Shown: in pieces, positions 34,927 to 43,586 of the stretch
How positions within the stretch are numbered: position 1 is the first letter of the stretch
How the letters are laid out: every line of letters starts with the position of its first letter
Assembly (NCBI GenBank): GCA_009841235.1
Contig: VXMH01000023.1
Span: forward strand, 31,086-95,085
Source of the DNA: Caldilineaceae bacterium SB0661_bin_32
GTDB taxonomy: Bacteria > Chloroflexota > Anaerolineae > Caldilineales > Caldilineaceae
DNA length: 64,000 nucleotides
Direction of reading: 5' to 3'
The notes under the pieces: model-generated
The model's database searches: none
Seen by the model: the letters and a program-made list of their open reading frames with translations, nothing else
What the model was told of the DNA's origin: nothing
Made by a program: the position numbers and the translations under genes

Positions 34927-35787
34927 TCAGGCGAACAGGGGGGTCATGGTCTGTTCCTCCACCATGGCCGTCATCTCTTCATCGCTGGGACCGGTGCCGT
35001 CGAAGCGGCTGGCGGCATCAAGGACTTTGGGCAGAAGGTCGATATCTCCGGGCGTATTCAGGAAGAGGTCGCCTTGTGCGAGGACCCAGTGGATAGCGCG
35101 GTCGATATCGGGCTGCTCTTCAAGGGGCTGGTACCAGGTGGAGCGGCTCTTGGGCGTGGTCCCCCAGGGGCCGCGCAGAAGCGACTTTATCACCTGCACG
35201 GCAAGGCCGCGTTCGCGTGCCAGGCCAACGGCGCGGTCGAAGTCGGAGGCGTACTGGTCGTTCTGTTTCATCTGGATGTTCCAGGGGAGGAGGATCGAAT
35301 CGAAGTCGAAGGCCTGCAGGCTGCGGCAGTGGAAGGCAGCGATTTTGAGGCCGTGGCCGGTCACGCCGATGTAGTTTACCAGGCCCTGGTCGCGCGCTTC
35401 CCTGGCCGCTTCGAGCGCGCCGTTTTCGCCCATTGCCGTATCCCAGTCGTCCGGATGCCCCAGGTTGTGGAGCTGGATGAGGTCGATCTGCTCCACGCGC
35501 ATACGCTCGAGGGAGCGGTGGATTTGGGCCTTTGCGGATGCATAATCACGTTCGTTCGTCTTGGTCGCGAGGAAGAAGCGGTCGCGGTGCTTCTCGAGCC
35601 AAGGACCGAGGAGGCGTTCGGCGTCGCCGTAGCTGGCGGCGGTGTCGATGTGATTGACGCCGTATTCGAGCAGTAGTTCGACGGTGCGGTCAGCATCAGC
35701 CTGTGAAACGCGGCCCAGCGCGGCTGCGCCGAAGAGGGTAACGGTGCTCTTGTGGCCTGTGCGGCCGAATGTACGTTGCGGAATCAT
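34927..35787 (-). CDS. aldo/keto reductase
   Basis: 286-aa NADPH-dependent (beta/alpha)8-barrel reductase. The catalytic tetrad is complete: Asp and Tyr in HIDTAASYG (about residue 47), Lys in FLATKTN (about 74) and His in QLHNLG (about 109). This branch resembles YajO/L-glyceraldehyde-3-phosphate-type and iron-sulfur-lacking AKRs. AAGGAG precedes the ATG at 35787. It follows the Nudix gene by 34 bp and lies at the end of the lar operon, though it differs in sequence from the tandem AKRs at 39.4-41.6 kb. Confidence 0.88.
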   Translation of the reverse strand: MIPQRTFGRTGHKSTVTLFGAAALGRVSQADADRTVELLLEYGVNHIDTAASYGDAERLLGPWLEKHRDRFFLATKTNERDYASAKAQIHRSLERMRVEQIDLIQLHNLGHPDDWDTAMGENGALEAAREARDQGLVNYIGVTGHGLKIAAFHCRSLQAFDFDSILLPWNIQMKQNDQYASDFDRAVGLARERGLAVQVIKSLLRGPWGTTPKSRSTWYQPLEEQPDIDRAIHWVLAQGDLFLNTPGDIDLLPKVLDAASRFDGTGPSDEEMTAMVEEQTMTPLFA

Positions 35788-35821
35788 GAACAGATCTCCT
35801 TATTGACGGTTGAGGTGAATT

Positions 35822-36265
35822 CTACAGCAACCCTTCTTCCTCTTGCATCCGGCGGCGAACAAAGGTCAAGGCGCGCCTAAAATCAGCATGCCAACCGACG
35901 CCAGGCGGTTGTTGAAGATCGTGCCAGAAGAAGTCGAACAGGTGCCCACCGCCGTCTCGCGTATAGAAGGTCCAGCGGTCGGGCAAATGACCATCTGTTT
36001 TGCAGAGATAGAAGTGCCAGTGCTGTCTTATGCGCCGGAAAGGCAGCTGGCCAAGCGCTCGTTCTACAGTGGCGTTCTCAATACCGGATTCCTCGGCCAG
36101 TTCGCGCAGCGAGGCCCCCTCGGCACTTTCGCCTTTTTCCCAGGTCCCCTTGACCAACTGAATGCCGGCGCGGGGATGGCGGAAAGCCAGGATTTCCAGC
36201 CGTTCACTTCTCTGCCGCAGAACGATGGGGGCGACCTTGTGGACGAACTTTTCCATGCTAGGCAA
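35822..36265 (-). CDS. Nudix hydrolase
   Basis: 147-aa hydrolase of nucleoside diphosphate-linked compounds. The Nudix box is complete, from the Gly of KGTWEKGE through REL and AEESGI (about residues 39-61). The frame can begin at TTG 36265 (GGAAG six bases upstream) or ATG 36256; either overlaps or abuts the end of larC. Physical overlap with larC suggests co-transcription with the nickel-pincer genes. A housecleaning role, removing pyridinium or adenylated by-products of the cofactor pathway, is a speculation from context only. Confidence 0.88.
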   Translation of the reverse strand: MPSMEKFVHKVAPIVLRQRSERLEILAFRHPRAGIQLVKGTWEKGESAEGASLRELAEESGIENATVERALGQLPFRRIRQHWHFYLCKTDGHLPDRWTFYTRDGGGHLFDFFWHDLQQPPGVGWHADFRRALTFVRRRMQEEEGLL

Positions 36266-37499
36266 TGTCGCTTCCCTTTTCCGGCCTTAGCGAATCGGAG
36301 GTAGAGTCGACGAGGGGAGAAGCGGCGGCCAGTGCGGCGGCGTATACGGCCGGCAATGGTGTTTCGGTGGCCTCGGCCAGGGCCTGACAGTCATCGAACT
36401 CGGGTTTGGCGCCAACGGTCTTTCCTTCAACCCGTTTCACCTTGACCCGCACAGGGCCGAAGGGCGTCGCGACCGTCTGTACGTCGCGCTCGGCAACATG
36501 GCGGCGAACGTGATGGACTCGGACTCCGAGCGTGGTTGTCTCGCGCAGCATGATGGCTGCCAGGGCGGATTCGACGGTGGGAGGGGCGAGAACGCGGAGC
36601 AGCGTGCCGGGGCGGGACTTTTTCATCCCGATCGCCGTTGTCCAGACGTCGAGGGCGCCGGCGTCGAAGAGGCGATGCTGGACAGGCTCGAAGAGCTCCG
36701 GATTCATGTCATCGATGTTGGTTTCAATCACGACCAGCAGTTCGGTGGGTTCGCGTGCTTTCTGAACCGCTGCCTCTCCGATCTTCTCTCCGACCCAAAT
36801 GCGGGCGACATTGGGCCAGTCAAAGACTTTTTGGCCTGCACCGTAACCGATACGGTGCAGGCGAAGCTCAGGCTGGTGAAAATGAGCCAGCTCGGCCAGC
36901 AGCGCGGCTCCAGTTGGTGTGACAAGCTCGCCCGGGCCCGGTGCGGGGGCAGTCGGCGCGCCAACTGCCGCCAGCAGTTCGAGCGTTGCCGGGGCAGGCA
37001 GGGGAATGCGGCCGTGCATTGAACTGCTCCACCCGGGGCCGAGGGGCAACGCGGATGCGTACAGAGTTTCGATCTCAAGATCATGCAGCCCAGCGCAGAC
37101 TCCGACAATGTCGATGATGGCGTCGAGTGCGCCGACCTCGTGAAAGTGGACTTCTTCGGGTGTCGTGCCGTGAATCTTTGCTTCGGCCGCGGCCAGGCGC
37201 GCAAAGACGGCACGGGCGCGGCAGGTGACCTGGTCGGGCAGGGCGGCAGCTTCGAGTATCTCCGTTATTTCGGCCAAGTGGCGCTCCGCGGCCTCGTCGG
37301 CTACCTCCACTTGAACGCGGGTACCGCGAATGCTCCCCTGGATGACGGATTGGGCGTTGACGTCCCAGCTGCCTTTGGGCAGGTCCAGTTTTTCGACTGT
37401 TTGACGGAGCGAGGCCAGCGGCCAGCCTGCATCCACCAGGCAAGCGAGAAAGATGTCACCGGAGATTCCGGAGGGAGTGTCGAGGTAGGCGATTGGCAT
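36258..37499 (-). CDS. larC: nickel insertion protein LarC (nickel-pincer nucleotide cofactor biosynthesis)
   Basis: 413-aa CTP-dependent cyclometallase that inserts nickel into the pincer nucleotide (NPN). The N-terminal DTPSGISGDIFLACLVDAG and the downstream FHEVGALDAIIDIVG segment are hallmarks of the LarC family; a C-terminal IETNIDDMNPELFEPV block starts the LarC2 half. In Lactobacillus plantarum LarC is split by a programmed frameshift, but here the two halves are one continuous frame. It follows larE by 39 bp and overlaps the Nudix gene at its 3' end. Confidence 0.93.
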   Translation of the reverse strand: MPIAYLDTPSGISGDIFLACLVDAGWPLASLRQTVEKLDLPKGSWDVNAQSVIQGSIRGTRVQVEVADEAAERHLAEITEILEAAALPDQVTCRARAVFARLAAAEAKIHGTTPEEVHFHEVGALDAIIDIVGVCAGLHDLEIETLYASALPLGPGWSSSMHGRIPLPAPATLELLAAVGAPTAPAPGPGELVTPTGAALLAELAHFHQPELRLHRIGYGAGQKVFDWPNVARIWVGEKIGEAAVQKAREPTELLVVIETNIDDMNPELFEPVQHRLFDAGALDVWTTAIGMKKSRPGTLLRVLAPPTVESALAAIMLRETTTLGVRVHHVRRHVAERDVQTVATPFGPVRVKVKRVEGKTVGAKPEFDDCQALAEATETPLPAVYAAALAAASPLVDSTSDSLRPEKGSDIA

Positions 37500-37538
37500 G
37501 CGAGCAGTGGTCAGTGGAAACTGCGGCCGAGGGGATGG

Positions 37539-38465
37539 TCAGACGCTGGGGGATGAGATCAGCTCTTCCATGGGGACGAGCGTTATTTCGGCGTTACCGT
37601 TCGCCGTGGCATTGAGACCGCCGCTGCGGAAGCCGGCCAGATCGAGGGTCACGAATCGATAGCCGGCAGCTTTGATGCCGGAGACGATTTCATCGTGGTG
37701 AGCGATGATGGTTGGGAACTCTTCGGGCGGCAGTTCCAGGCGGGCAATCTCGCCATGATGGCGTACGCGAAACTGGCGCAGGCCCAGGGCGACCAAAATG
37801 TCTTCGGCGGCCTCGATCTGGCGCAGAAGCTGCGGGTCGATGGGTGTACCATGGGGCACGCGGGAGGAGAGGCAGGCCATGGCGGGCTTGTCCCAGACAG
37901 GAAGGCCCAGATGTTTAGCGATGGCGCGTACTTCAGGCTTGGTGATGCCTGCTTCCAGAAGAGGCGAGCGTACGCCGCGTTCCCGCGCTGCCATGACGCC
38001 GGGGCGGTCATCGCCGAGGTCGCTGGCGTTCGTACCGTCGCAGACGATGCCCCAGTCCTCTTGTTGCAGGATCTGATGGAGTCGATTGTGGAGTTCGGAT
38101 TTGCAGAAGTAGCAGCGGTTATTGGGATTGGCTGCGTAGTTCGGGTCGAGATACTCTTCAGTTTCGACGAGGCGATAGGGAACGCCGATCTGGTCGGCGA
38201 GCGCGACCGCGTCCCGCATTTCGCGCTGTGGGTAGCTCGGTGAAACGCCGATGCAGGCCAGTGCGCCCTGCTCCGTCGCGGCCGTGGTGGTACGGCCCCC
38301 CAACTCCCGGTAGGCGACCGCCATAACGACGGCGCTGTCGACGCCGCCGGAGTAGGCGACGATGACGGAACCGAAGGAGCGCAGCGATGAGCGCATGGCC
38401 TCCAGTTTGGCGGCTGTTTCCGCCGTGAGGGTGGATGGGAGTGCTTGACTCTCGGATTCGTTCAT
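37539..38465 (-). CDS. larE: ATP-dependent sacrificial sulfur transferase LarE
   Basis: 308-aa PP-loop enzyme that activates the carboxylates of the pincer precursor and replaces them by thiocarboxylates. The PP-loop is YSGGVDSAVV near residue 38. NNRCYFCKSELHN near 111 and KPAMACLSSRVPHG near 190 are family signatures; the latter carries the cysteine used as the sulfur donor in single-turnover LarE. The extra CYFC pair is common in this family. The gene lies between larB (19 bp) and larC (39 bp). Confidence 0.93.
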   Translation of the reverse strand: MNESESQALPSTLTAETAAKLEAMRSSLRSFGSVIVAYSGGVDSAVVMAVAYRELGGRTTTAATEQGALACIGVSPSYPQREMRDAVALADQIGVPYRLVETEEYLDPNYAANPNNRCYFCKSELHNRLHQILQQEDWGIVCDGTNASDLGDDRPGVMAARERGVRSPLLEAGITKPEVRAIAKHLGLPVWDKPAMACLSSRVPHGTPIDPQLLRQIEAAEDILVALGLRQFRVRHHGEIARLELPPEEFPTIIAHHDEIVSGIKAAGYRFVTLDLAGFRSGGLNATANGNAEITLVPMEELISSPSV

Positions 38466-38484
38466 TGCCCCACCTCAACTCTGA

Positions 38485-39309
38485 TTATGAGCCGGCTGCT
38501 GATCGCGCCTCGTACCTGGCTGGCGTGTACCCATTCCTCGACGCGCTCGTACCGTTTTCGATCTTTTCGTTTATCAGCGCCGCCATGTGCGCTGCGCCGT
38601 AGCCGTTGTCGATGTTCACCACGGCCATTCCCGAAGCGCAACCGTTCAGCATGGCAAGCAGGGCGGCGATGCCGCCAAGGCTGGCGCCGTAGCCGACGCT
38701 GGTCGGTACCGCGATCACCGGCGCCTGGGTCAGACCTGCCACAACCGATGCCAGCGCGCCTTCCATGCCGGCGATGACGACGACCACGTTGGCCTCCTGC
38801 AGGACAGGGACGTGAGGAAGGAGCCGGTGGAGGCCGGCAACGCCGACGTCAGTGATCCTTCGGGGTTCGTGCCCCATCAGCCGCAGTGTCAGCGACGCTT
38901 CTTCCAGGACCGGCAGATCGCTCGTCCCTGCGCAGACGACCACTGCGCCTTGCTTCAGCTCTTCTGCCGGTTCACGATCCAGCCAGATGCAGCGGGCTTG
39001 ATCATTCCACTCCAGCTCGGACACCCGCCGCGAGGCCGCCCTGAACTGTGACTCCGTCGCCCGCGTTCCCAGCAGGCGAGGCGAGCGGGCTGCCAGCCTC
39101 TCCGCGATCAGGGCCACCTGATCCTCCGTCTTGCCCTCGCAGTAGATCACCTCGGGGAAGCCGGTCCGCAGGGAGCGGTGATGGTCCAGCGTCGCCACGT
39201 CTTCGAGTGTCTCGAAGGGCAGTGAACGCAGGCGGCTCAGGGCGGCATCGACGGAAAGCGAACCGCCGGCTACATCAGACAGTAGGGCAGACAACACTGT
39301 TTGGTTCAT
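38485..39309 (-). CDS. larB: pyridinium-3,5-bisthiocarboxylic acid mononucleotide synthesis protein LarB
   Basis: 274-aa enzyme that carboxylates and hydrolyses nicotinic acid adenine dinucleotide, the first step to the nickel-pincer cofactor. The C-terminal half is PurE-like (VVVVIAGMEGALASVVAGL; TSVGYGASLGGIAALLAML), and the conserved Cys lies in LNGCASGMAVVNIDNGYGAA near residue 226. It is the first gene of the larB-larE-larC set. No larA-like racemase gene accompanies it within this window. Confidence 0.92.
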   Translation of the reverse strand: MNQTVLSALLSDVAGGSLSVDAALSRLRSLPFETLEDVATLDHHRSLRTGFPEVIYCEGKTEDQVALIAERLAARSPRLLGTRATESQFRAASRRVSELEWNDQARCIWLDREPAEELKQGAVVVCAGTSDLPVLEEASLTLRLMGHEPRRITDVGVAGLHRLLPHVPVLQEANVVVVIAGMEGALASVVAGLTQAPVIAVPTSVGYGASLGGIAALLAMLNGCASGMAVVNIDNGYGAAHMAALINEKIENGTSASRNGYTPARYEARSAAGS

Positions 39310-39446
39310 CTGAGGCAGTCAAACGAACGGTTCTTCAGTACAAGCCCATTCGGAAAGAAATGTACGTCGCGTTTTGAGACCTGTCAATTTCGGTCTCTGA
39401 AGATTCTCCGAGCCTTTTTTGTGCGGCGCCAAGCCATCCAAACGGA

Positions 39447-40463
39447 TCAAACCAAGGAACGATGGAGGCTGGGACCAAAGTCGGCCTCGTAGAACGGGCT
39501 GACCATGCGGCCAGGCGGGACCAGTTCATCGATGCGCCGGCGGTCCTCGTCGGTGACGGAAACATCGAGTGCGCCGAGATTGTCCACCAAATGTCCCATC
39601 GTACGGGGGCCAAGAATGGGACTGGTGATTCCCGGCTGATGCATACACCAGGCCAGGGCCAGCTGGGAGACCGTGCAACCTTTGGCTTCGGCCAGGGGCA
39701 GCAGGCCTTCGTTCACATCGTAGACTGTTTCGTTCAAGCGACGAAACTGGGGCGGCACATCTTCCGGCCCTGCATATCTCGTCCCCTCCGGCGCCACACC
39801 GCCGCGCGTGTACTTGCCTGTCAGGAGGCCGCCGGCCAGCGGGCTCCAGGGAATCAGGCCGATGCCATAGGTAAGGGCCATCGGAACTATCCCCCTCTCG
39901 ATGCGCCGGTCGAGGATGTGATAGGGCGGCTGTTCCGAAACGAAACGGTTCAGGCCCAACTCTTTGGCCACCCAGAGTGATTCCACGACTTGCCAGGCCG
40001 CAAAGGTGCTGCTGCCGAGATAGCGAACTTTGCCGTCGCGCACCAGGTCATCGAGGGCGCGCAAAGTCTCGTCGATAGCGGTATCCGGGCGGGGCCGGTG
40101 AATCTGATAGATGTCTATGTAATCGGTCTGCAGCCGCCGTAGGCTGGCTTCACACTGTTCAATGATGTGGCGACGACTGCTGCCGGCGGCGTTTGGATCC
40201 TCGTCGTTCATTTTGCCATGGAATTTCGTGGCCAAAACGATGCGGCTGCGGCTGCCGTTTCTTTTCAATGCCTCGCCAGTTATTTCCTCGCTGCGGCCGC
40301 GGCTGTAGACGTTAGCGGTATCCAGGAAGTTGAGGCCGGCATCCAGTGCCCTGTCGACAATTGCGTAGGAGTCTTCAGGCGTGGTGCGCTGGCCGAAGTT
40401 CCAACAGCCCAGGCAGAGGGGGCTGACCTTCATTCCAGTTCGCCCGAAATTTCTATACTCCAT
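39447..40463 (-). CDS. aldo/keto reductase (tandem copy A)
   Basis: 338-aa NADPH-dependent aldo/keto reductase of the AKR11-14/YdjG-YghZ type. The tetrad is visible: Asp and Tyr in FLDTANVYS (about residues 46-54), Lys in LATKFHG, His in QIHRPRP. The ATG at 40463 follows AAAGGGAG; the upstream in-frame codon at 40493 is less likely. It is a close paralog of the next upstream gene, obvious along the full length, and both carry equivalent promoters. Together they suggest a recent tandem duplication. Confidence 0.9.
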   Translation of the reverse strand: MEYRNFGRTGMKVSPLCLGCWNFGQRTTPEDSYAIVDRALDAGLNFLDTANVYSRGRSEEITGEALKRNGSRSRIVLATKFHGKMNDEDPNAAGSSRRHIIEQCEASLRRLQTDYIDIYQIHRPRPDTAIDETLRALDDLVRDGKVRYLGSSTFAAWQVVESLWVAKELGLNRFVSEQPPYHILDRRIERGIVPMALTYGIGLIPWSPLAGGLLTGKYTRGGVAPEGTRYAGPEDVPPQFRRLNETVYDVNEGLLPLAEAKGCTVSQLALAWCMHQPGITSPILGPRTMGHLVDNLGALDVSVTDEDRRRIDELVPPGRMVSPFYEADFGPSLHRSLV

Positions 40464-40542
40464 CTCTGACTCCCTTTCAAGTGGGGGACACAAAATCCAT
40501 GCGCCGGTTCGCAGTTGTTTGCTGAACCTGGACAGGGCTTAC

Positions 40543-40571
40543 AGTGTACAAGCAGTTTGCAGCGTTGTTAA
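40543..40571 (-). promoter_or_regulatory. sigma70-type promoter for AKR copy A
   Basis: Minus-strand -35 TTAACA (40566-40571), 17-bp spacer, -10 TACACT (40543-40548), ending about 80 bp before the start codon. The same 13-mer (plus strand ACAGTGTACAAGC) and spacing recur upstream of AKR copy B, which supports function. Confidence 0.62.
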
Positions 40572-40598
40572 ATCCAATTCGGAAGCGGGCCTTGAAAG

Positions 40599-41615
40599 TC
40601 AGGCCGTCGCGCGATGGAGATTGGGACCAAAATCGGCCTCGTAGAACGGGCCTACCATTCGACCCGGCGGGACCAGCTCGTCGATGACTTGGTGGTCCTC
40701 AGCTGTGACGGTTACGTCGAGCGCACAGAGGTTGTCTTCCAGCTGCTCCATTGTCCGCGGACCGATAATTGGACTGGTTACACCTGGCCGCTCAACACAC
40801 CAGGCCAGCGCCAGTTGGGACAGGGTACAATCTTTGGCTGCGGCCAGGGGCTTGAGGCCTTCTGTCACTTCATAGGCGCCTTCGGTATAGCGACGGGCAA
40901 TGCGCGCCTCAAGGGTTGGGTCGGAAAAACGCGCGCCTTCGGGGGTGGGCCGGCTGCGGGTATACTTGCCGGTCAGAAGGCCCCCACCCAGCGGGCTCCA
41001 GGGGATCAGGCCGATGCCGTAGGTCTGGGCCATAGGCACCAATTCCCGTTCGATGCGGCGGTCGAGGATATTGTACGGCGGCTGCTCGGAAACGAAGCGG
41101 TTCAGGCCCAACTCCTTCGCCACCCACAGCGACTCCACCACCTGCCAGGCCGCGAAAGTGCTGGTGCCGAGATACCGAACTTTGCCGGCACGCACGAGGT
41201 CGTCGAGCGCACGCAGGGTCTCATCGATGGCGATTTCCGGGCGGGGACGGTGCAACTGATAGATGTCAATGTAGTCGGTCTGCAACCGTTTGAGGCTGGC
41301 TTCACACTGCTCGACGATATGGCGGCGGCTGGTGCCGGCGGCGTTTGGATCGTCGTCGTCCATCCTGCCATGGACCTTGGTCGCCAGGACGATGCGACCC
41401 CGGCTGCCATTTCGCTTTAACGCCTCACCTGTTATCTCCTCGCTGCGTCCGCGACTGTAGACGTTTGCAGTATCCAGGAAATTGATGCCTGCATCCAGCG
41501 CCCTGTCGATGATATCGTAGGCATCTTCCGGTGTTGTTCTATTTCCGAAGTTCATGCAACCCAGGCAAAGGGCGCTGACTTTCATGCCGGTCCGACCGAA
41601 ATTGCGGTACTCCAT
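40599..41615 (-). CDS. aldo/keto reductase (tandem copy B)
   Basis: 338-aa paralog of copy A, same length and same motifs (FLDTANVYS, LATKVHG, QLHRPRP). Differences concentrate in residues 225-260, the C-terminal loop region that shapes the substrate pocket in this fold, so the two copies probably differ in substrate range. GAGGAG precedes the ATG at 41615. It is transcribed divergently from the ABC-ATPase gene, and the two promoters overlap. Confidence 0.9.
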   Translation of the reverse strand: MEYRNFGRTGMKVSALCLGCMNFGNRTTPEDAYDIIDRALDAGINFLDTANVYSRGRSEEITGEALKRNGSRGRIVLATKVHGRMDDDDPNAAGTSRRHIVEQCEASLKRLQTDYIDIYQLHRPRPEIAIDETLRALDDLVRAGKVRYLGTSTFAAWQVVESLWVAKELGLNRFVSEQPPYNILDRRIERELVPMAQTYGIGLIPWSPLGGGLLTGKYTRSRPTPEGARFSDPTLEARIARRYTEGAYEVTEGLKPLAAAKDCTLSQLALAWCVERPGVTSPIIGPRTMEQLEDNLCALDVTVTAEDHQVIDELVPPGRMVGPFYEADFGPNLHRATA

Positions 41616-41692
41616 GCGGCTCCTCGTCCAGAAGAATGTATCGAATTCAAGGTGTCCGGTCAGGTTGTGTGGGCCCGACGCGATGCGCCCAC

Positions 41693-41721
41693 AGTGTACA
41701 AGCGAATCGAAGCGATGTAAA
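41693..41721 (-). promoter_or_regulatory. sigma70-type promoter for AKR copy B
   Basis: Minus-strand -35 TTTACA (41716-41721), 17-bp spacer, -10 TACACT (41693-41698), about 78 bp before the start codon. It matches the promoter of AKR copy A in the -10 element, spacer length and distance to the gene. Confidence 0.62.
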
Positions 41722-41723
41722 AT
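41695..41723 (+). promoter_or_regulatory. overlapping plus-strand promoter for the ABC-ATPase gene
   Basis: -35 TGTACA (41695-41700), 17-bp spacer, -10 TAAAAT (41718-41723). It occupies the same DNA as the minus-strand promoter of AKR copy B, so the two polymerases would exclude each other. The predicted leader to 41859 is about 130 nt. Confidence 0.5.
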
Positions 41724-41858
41724 CTGACCCGAATGCCGTGTTTCATGGGAACGCCAGACAGACCAGCGGGATCACGTACCGGCCCGCAATCCTGCAAGAG
41801 GTCGTCGCGGGCCATCGGAGTATTTTATGGGAATGACCATTCCAGCGGATTGGGAACG

Positions 41859-43574
41859 ATGCCGGTAGAAGCCACCGCAGAAAAACTGCGCCAAATCCTT
41901 GAGCGAATCGACGGCCGGGGATACAAGGCGTATCGAGACATAGCCGGCGTCTACCGATTCAACGAGTTCACACTGGCGGTCGATTCCGTGCAGCCAGACC
42001 CTTTCGCGGCGCCAAGCCGTCTGCGAGCGCTGATCCCGCCCGAGGTTGCTCAGCTTCCTGGGCGGGTTTATGCAAAGGACAGCCGGTCTGTTGGCGTGAG
42101 CTGCTTTCTTGCCAGGGCCTTTGCAGAGCGGACCCAAGAGCGGTCGGCTCGCCGAGGCAGCGGCAAAAGCGGGGAAATCCGGATCGAGGCGCCGGGCCAG
42201 CAGGTGCTGGCGAATACTGCCGTACAGATTGACAGTGACGGAGCCGTCGAGGCGCGTTTTACGGTGGGACTGCCGGCGCAGGGGAGACGCGTGCTGGGCA
42301 GGCAGGCCTGCCGGATGCTCCTGGAGGACCTGCCGCGAGCGGTCGCCGACAGCCTTTTTGCCCGCAGTCATACGGCGGAGGAGTTGTGGCGCCACGCGGC
42401 CGTGAACGAGGACGCCGACGCGTTGCGGGCCATATTGGCGGAGCGCGGTCTGATCGCATTTGTCGCCGACGGCTCGATCCTGCCCCGCTCCAGCGGAATC
42501 GACGATCGCCCAATGCAGGAACAGTCGGTCATTCCTTTCAGCTCGCCGGAAAGCCTGAGAGCTTCTTTTTCCCTGCCCAACGCGGGAACCGTGTCCGGAA
42601 TGGGGATACCGAAGGGCGTGACACTCATTGTGGGGGGCGGCTATCACGGTAAGTCGACGCTGTTGCGGGCAATCGAACGCGGCGTCTACAACCACCGGCC
42701 CGGCGACGGCCGTGAGCTCGTGATCAGTGCGGCTGACCTGGTCAAGATACGGGCAGAAGACGGGCGCGCGGTCAGCGGCGTAGATATTTCGGGATTCATA
42801 GGGGATCTGCCGCTGGGAATGTCTACACGCCGTTTTTCCAGCGCCAACGCCAGCGGCTCTACAAGCCAGGCCGCGGCGATCGTTGAGGCGATGGAGTCGG
42901 GGGCGGACGGGCTCCTCATTGACGAAGACACGGCGGCCACGAATTTCCTGATCCGGGATGCAAGGATGCAGGTTCTGGTGCCAAAGGAAAAGGAGCCGAT
43001 TACGCCCTATATTGACCGCGTGCGAATGATGTACGGTCAGTATGGCGTCAGCACGGTGATGGTCGTGGGTGGAAGCGGCGACTATCTGGATGTAGCCGAC
43101 ACGGTCATCGCGATGGAGACGTTTCGCCCGCAAGATGTCACGGCGCGGGCAAGAGCGGTGGCGGCGGCTCACCCTACCGGCCGCGTTACTGAGGAAGGCA
43201 GTTCGTTCGATCTCTATCTCCAGCGCCGGCCCCGGACCGGAAGCGTCGATCCGAGGAAAGGCCGGAGGGAATCAAGTATCAGGACAAGGGACATTCAGAC
43301 GCTCCAGTTTGGAACGGAAACGCTGGACCTGGCCGCCGTGGAGCAGATTGTGCACAGAACGCAGACGCGTGCCATCGGCGCGGCGCTCGACTACGCCCGG
43401 CGCCGCTACATCGACGGGCGGCGCGCCCTGTCTGAAATCCTGGACCGGGTGATGGCCGATATTGAAGAGGAAGGGCTGGACGTGCTGGACGGCCGCCGCA
43501 CAGGGGGGTTCGCCCTGTTTCGACGCCACGAGCTGGCCGCGGCCTTCAACCGTCTGCGCTCACTAAGAACGTAA
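41859..43574 (+). CDS. ABC-class ATPase (PF09818 family)
   Basis: 571-aa predicted ATPase of the ABC class. A novel N-terminal domain (about 1-190) precedes a P-loop GGGYHGKST near residue 258, the signature-like region FSSANASGSTSQA near 327, and LLIDEDTAATNFLIRD (Walker B) near 350. The family occurs in bacteria and in trypanosomatids, where MRB1590 participates in mitochondrial RNA editing; the bacterial role is not settled, with RNA or nucleotide binding most often suggested. I chose ATG 41859, where family-like sequence starts; the frame is open to 41733. The DinB-like gene follows by 12 bp. Confidence 0.85.
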   Translation: MPVEATAEKLRQILERIDGRGYKAYRDIAGVYRFNEFTLAVDSVQPDPFAAPSRLRALIPPEVAQLPGRVYAKDSRSVGVSCFLARAFAERTQERSARRGSGKSGEIRIEAPGQQVLANTAVQIDSDGAVEARFTVGLPAQGRRVLGRQACRMLLEDLPRAVADSLFARSHTAEELWRHAAVNEDADALRAILAERGLIAFVADGSILPRSSGIDDRPMQEQSVIPFSSPESLRASFSLPNAGTVSGMGIPKGVTLIVGGGYHGKSTLLRAIERGVYNHRPGDGRELVISAADLVKIRAEDGRAVSGVDISGFIGDLPLGMSTRRFSSANASGSTSQAAAIVEAMESGADGLLIDEDTAATNFLIRDARMQVLVPKEKEPITPYIDRVRMMYGQYGVSTVMVVGGSGDYLDVADTVIAMETFRPQDVTARARAVAAAHPTGRVTEEGSSFDLYLQRRPRTGSVDPRKGRRESSIRTRDIQTLQFGTETLDLAAVEQIVHRTQTRAIGAALDYARRRYIDGRRALSEILDRVMADIEEEGLDVLDGRRTGGFALFRRHELAAAFNRLRSLRT

Positions 43575-43586
43575 GGAAAGCCAACC

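Noticed and set aside
41772..43172. 466-codon minus-strand frame
   Set aside because: Antisense to the ABC-class ATPase with Walker motifs on the plus strand.
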